Shown: positions 7,168-7,463 of the stretch, in pieces
How positions within the stretch are numbered: the first letter of the stretch is position 1
How the letters are laid out: each line of letters opens with the position of its first letter
Assembly: GCA_024643485.1 (NCBI GenBank)
Contig: JAHEMU010000126.1
Coordinates: 1-7,463, forward strand
Direction of reading: 5' to 3'
Length of the DNA: 7,463 nucleotides
Origin: Cytophagales bacterium
GTDB lineage: Bacteria; Bacteroidota; Bacteroidia; Cytophagales; Cyclobacteriaceae
Notes under the pieces: model-generated
What the model saw: only the letters and a program-made list of their open reading frames with translations
Database searches by the model: none
Told to the model about the DNA's origin: nothing
Made by a program: the position numbers and the translations under genes

Positions 7168-7463
7168 CTAATATTTATTTTTACCCATTGCATCGTGCAC
7201 CAAGCGTAGATTATTTTCAGCTCTGGGAGCTATTTTAGGATTTCCTTTTTCAATTAATTCCAAAAGTAAAACTTCTGCTTTTTCCCATTGATATGATTTC
7301 ATCAAAGGTGTAATTTTCTTAAAATCTTTACCGATATAGTATAGCCCTGTTCTATTTTCTATTCCAGGATAAAATAAATCGACATATTTTCTACCAATAA
7401 GGAAGGAAAGCTCGTTGATTTCATCCCCCGCTTTACTTATTGAAGGTGCTACTAATAACCACT
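7168..7463 (-). CDS. C-terminal part of a DUF6340-like protein, partial
   Basis: On the minus strand a frame stays open from the right edge of the window to a TAG stop (plus-strand CTA at 7168-7170), giving 97 residues with no start inside the window. Visible parts include an LIGRKYVDLFYPGIE segment (residues 21-35), then YYIGKDFKKI (41-50), then a helical, repeat-like stretch with YQWEKAEVLLLELIEKGNPKIAPRAENNL (57-85). 'GR.Y...' followed by 'W..A...W' and 'N.KIA.RA..N' recalls the C-terminal half of DUF6340 proteins, which are Bacteroidota envelope lipoproteins with TPR-like C-termini. The match is from memory of the pattern and is moderate. The protein ends soon after that helix pair, at AMGKNKY, perhaps earlier than usual. 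It converges on the caspase gene with only 17 bases between the two stop codons. Amino-acid composition and unbroken length argue that it is a real gene. Confidence 0.75.
   Translation of the reverse strand, partial: WLLVAPSISKAGDEINELSFLIGRKYVDLFYPGIENRTGLYYIGKDFKKITPLMKSYQWEKAEVLLLELIEKGNPKIAPRAENNLRLVHDAMGKNKY

Overview
The window looks like chromosomal DNA from a Bacteroidota bacterium (Cytophagia/Flavobacteriia type). The sequence is AT-rich, starts are preceded by A-rich stretches more often than by Shine-Dalgarno sites, and signal peptides end in the short '...GQ' or '...SQ' style common in that phylum. The protein families also fit: a long exported beta-propeller/caspase protein, an exported AbgB-like amidohydrolase and a DUF6340-like protein. 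No tRNA, rRNA, insertion sequence, CRISPR array or phage gene was seen.

Layout. (1) Bases 2-355, plus strand: the C-terminal third of a PLP-dependent Cys/Met-metabolism enzyme, most like cystathionine beta-lyase, cut by the window edge. (2) Bases 356-448: an AT-rich gap with a 14-bp near-perfect palindrome (392-405), a candidate operator for the next gene. (3) Bases 449-1120, plus: a 223-residue exported protein of unknown function with a GNA1162/CsgG-like pattern. (4) Bases 1121-1281: a gap with no confident feature. (5) Bases 1282-2730, plus: an exported M20-family amidohydrolase resembling AbgB. (6) Bases 2807-7150, plus (possible earlier start at 2768): a giant exported protein with a divergent beta-propeller region, a conserved linker, an Ig-like domain and a C-terminal caspase domain whose His/Cys dyad is intact. 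(7) Bases 7168-7463, minus: the C-terminal end of a convergent gene that begins outside the window and resembles DUF6340.

How the genes fit together. Three of the five genes encode proteins predicted to leave the cytoplasm. The amidohydrolase and the caspase protein are close enough to share a transcript, and both are predicted hydrolases of peptide or amide bonds, but a shared pathway is only an inference. The PLP enzyme is a cytoplasmic housekeeping gene with no evident link to the rest. The most interesting object is the exported caspase. Its S1-pocket acidic residues suggest cleavage after Arg/Lys (metacaspase-like), and most of its roughly 1000-residue propeller region is too divergent to assign blades by eye. 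Nothing here amounts to a clearly new multi-gene system.
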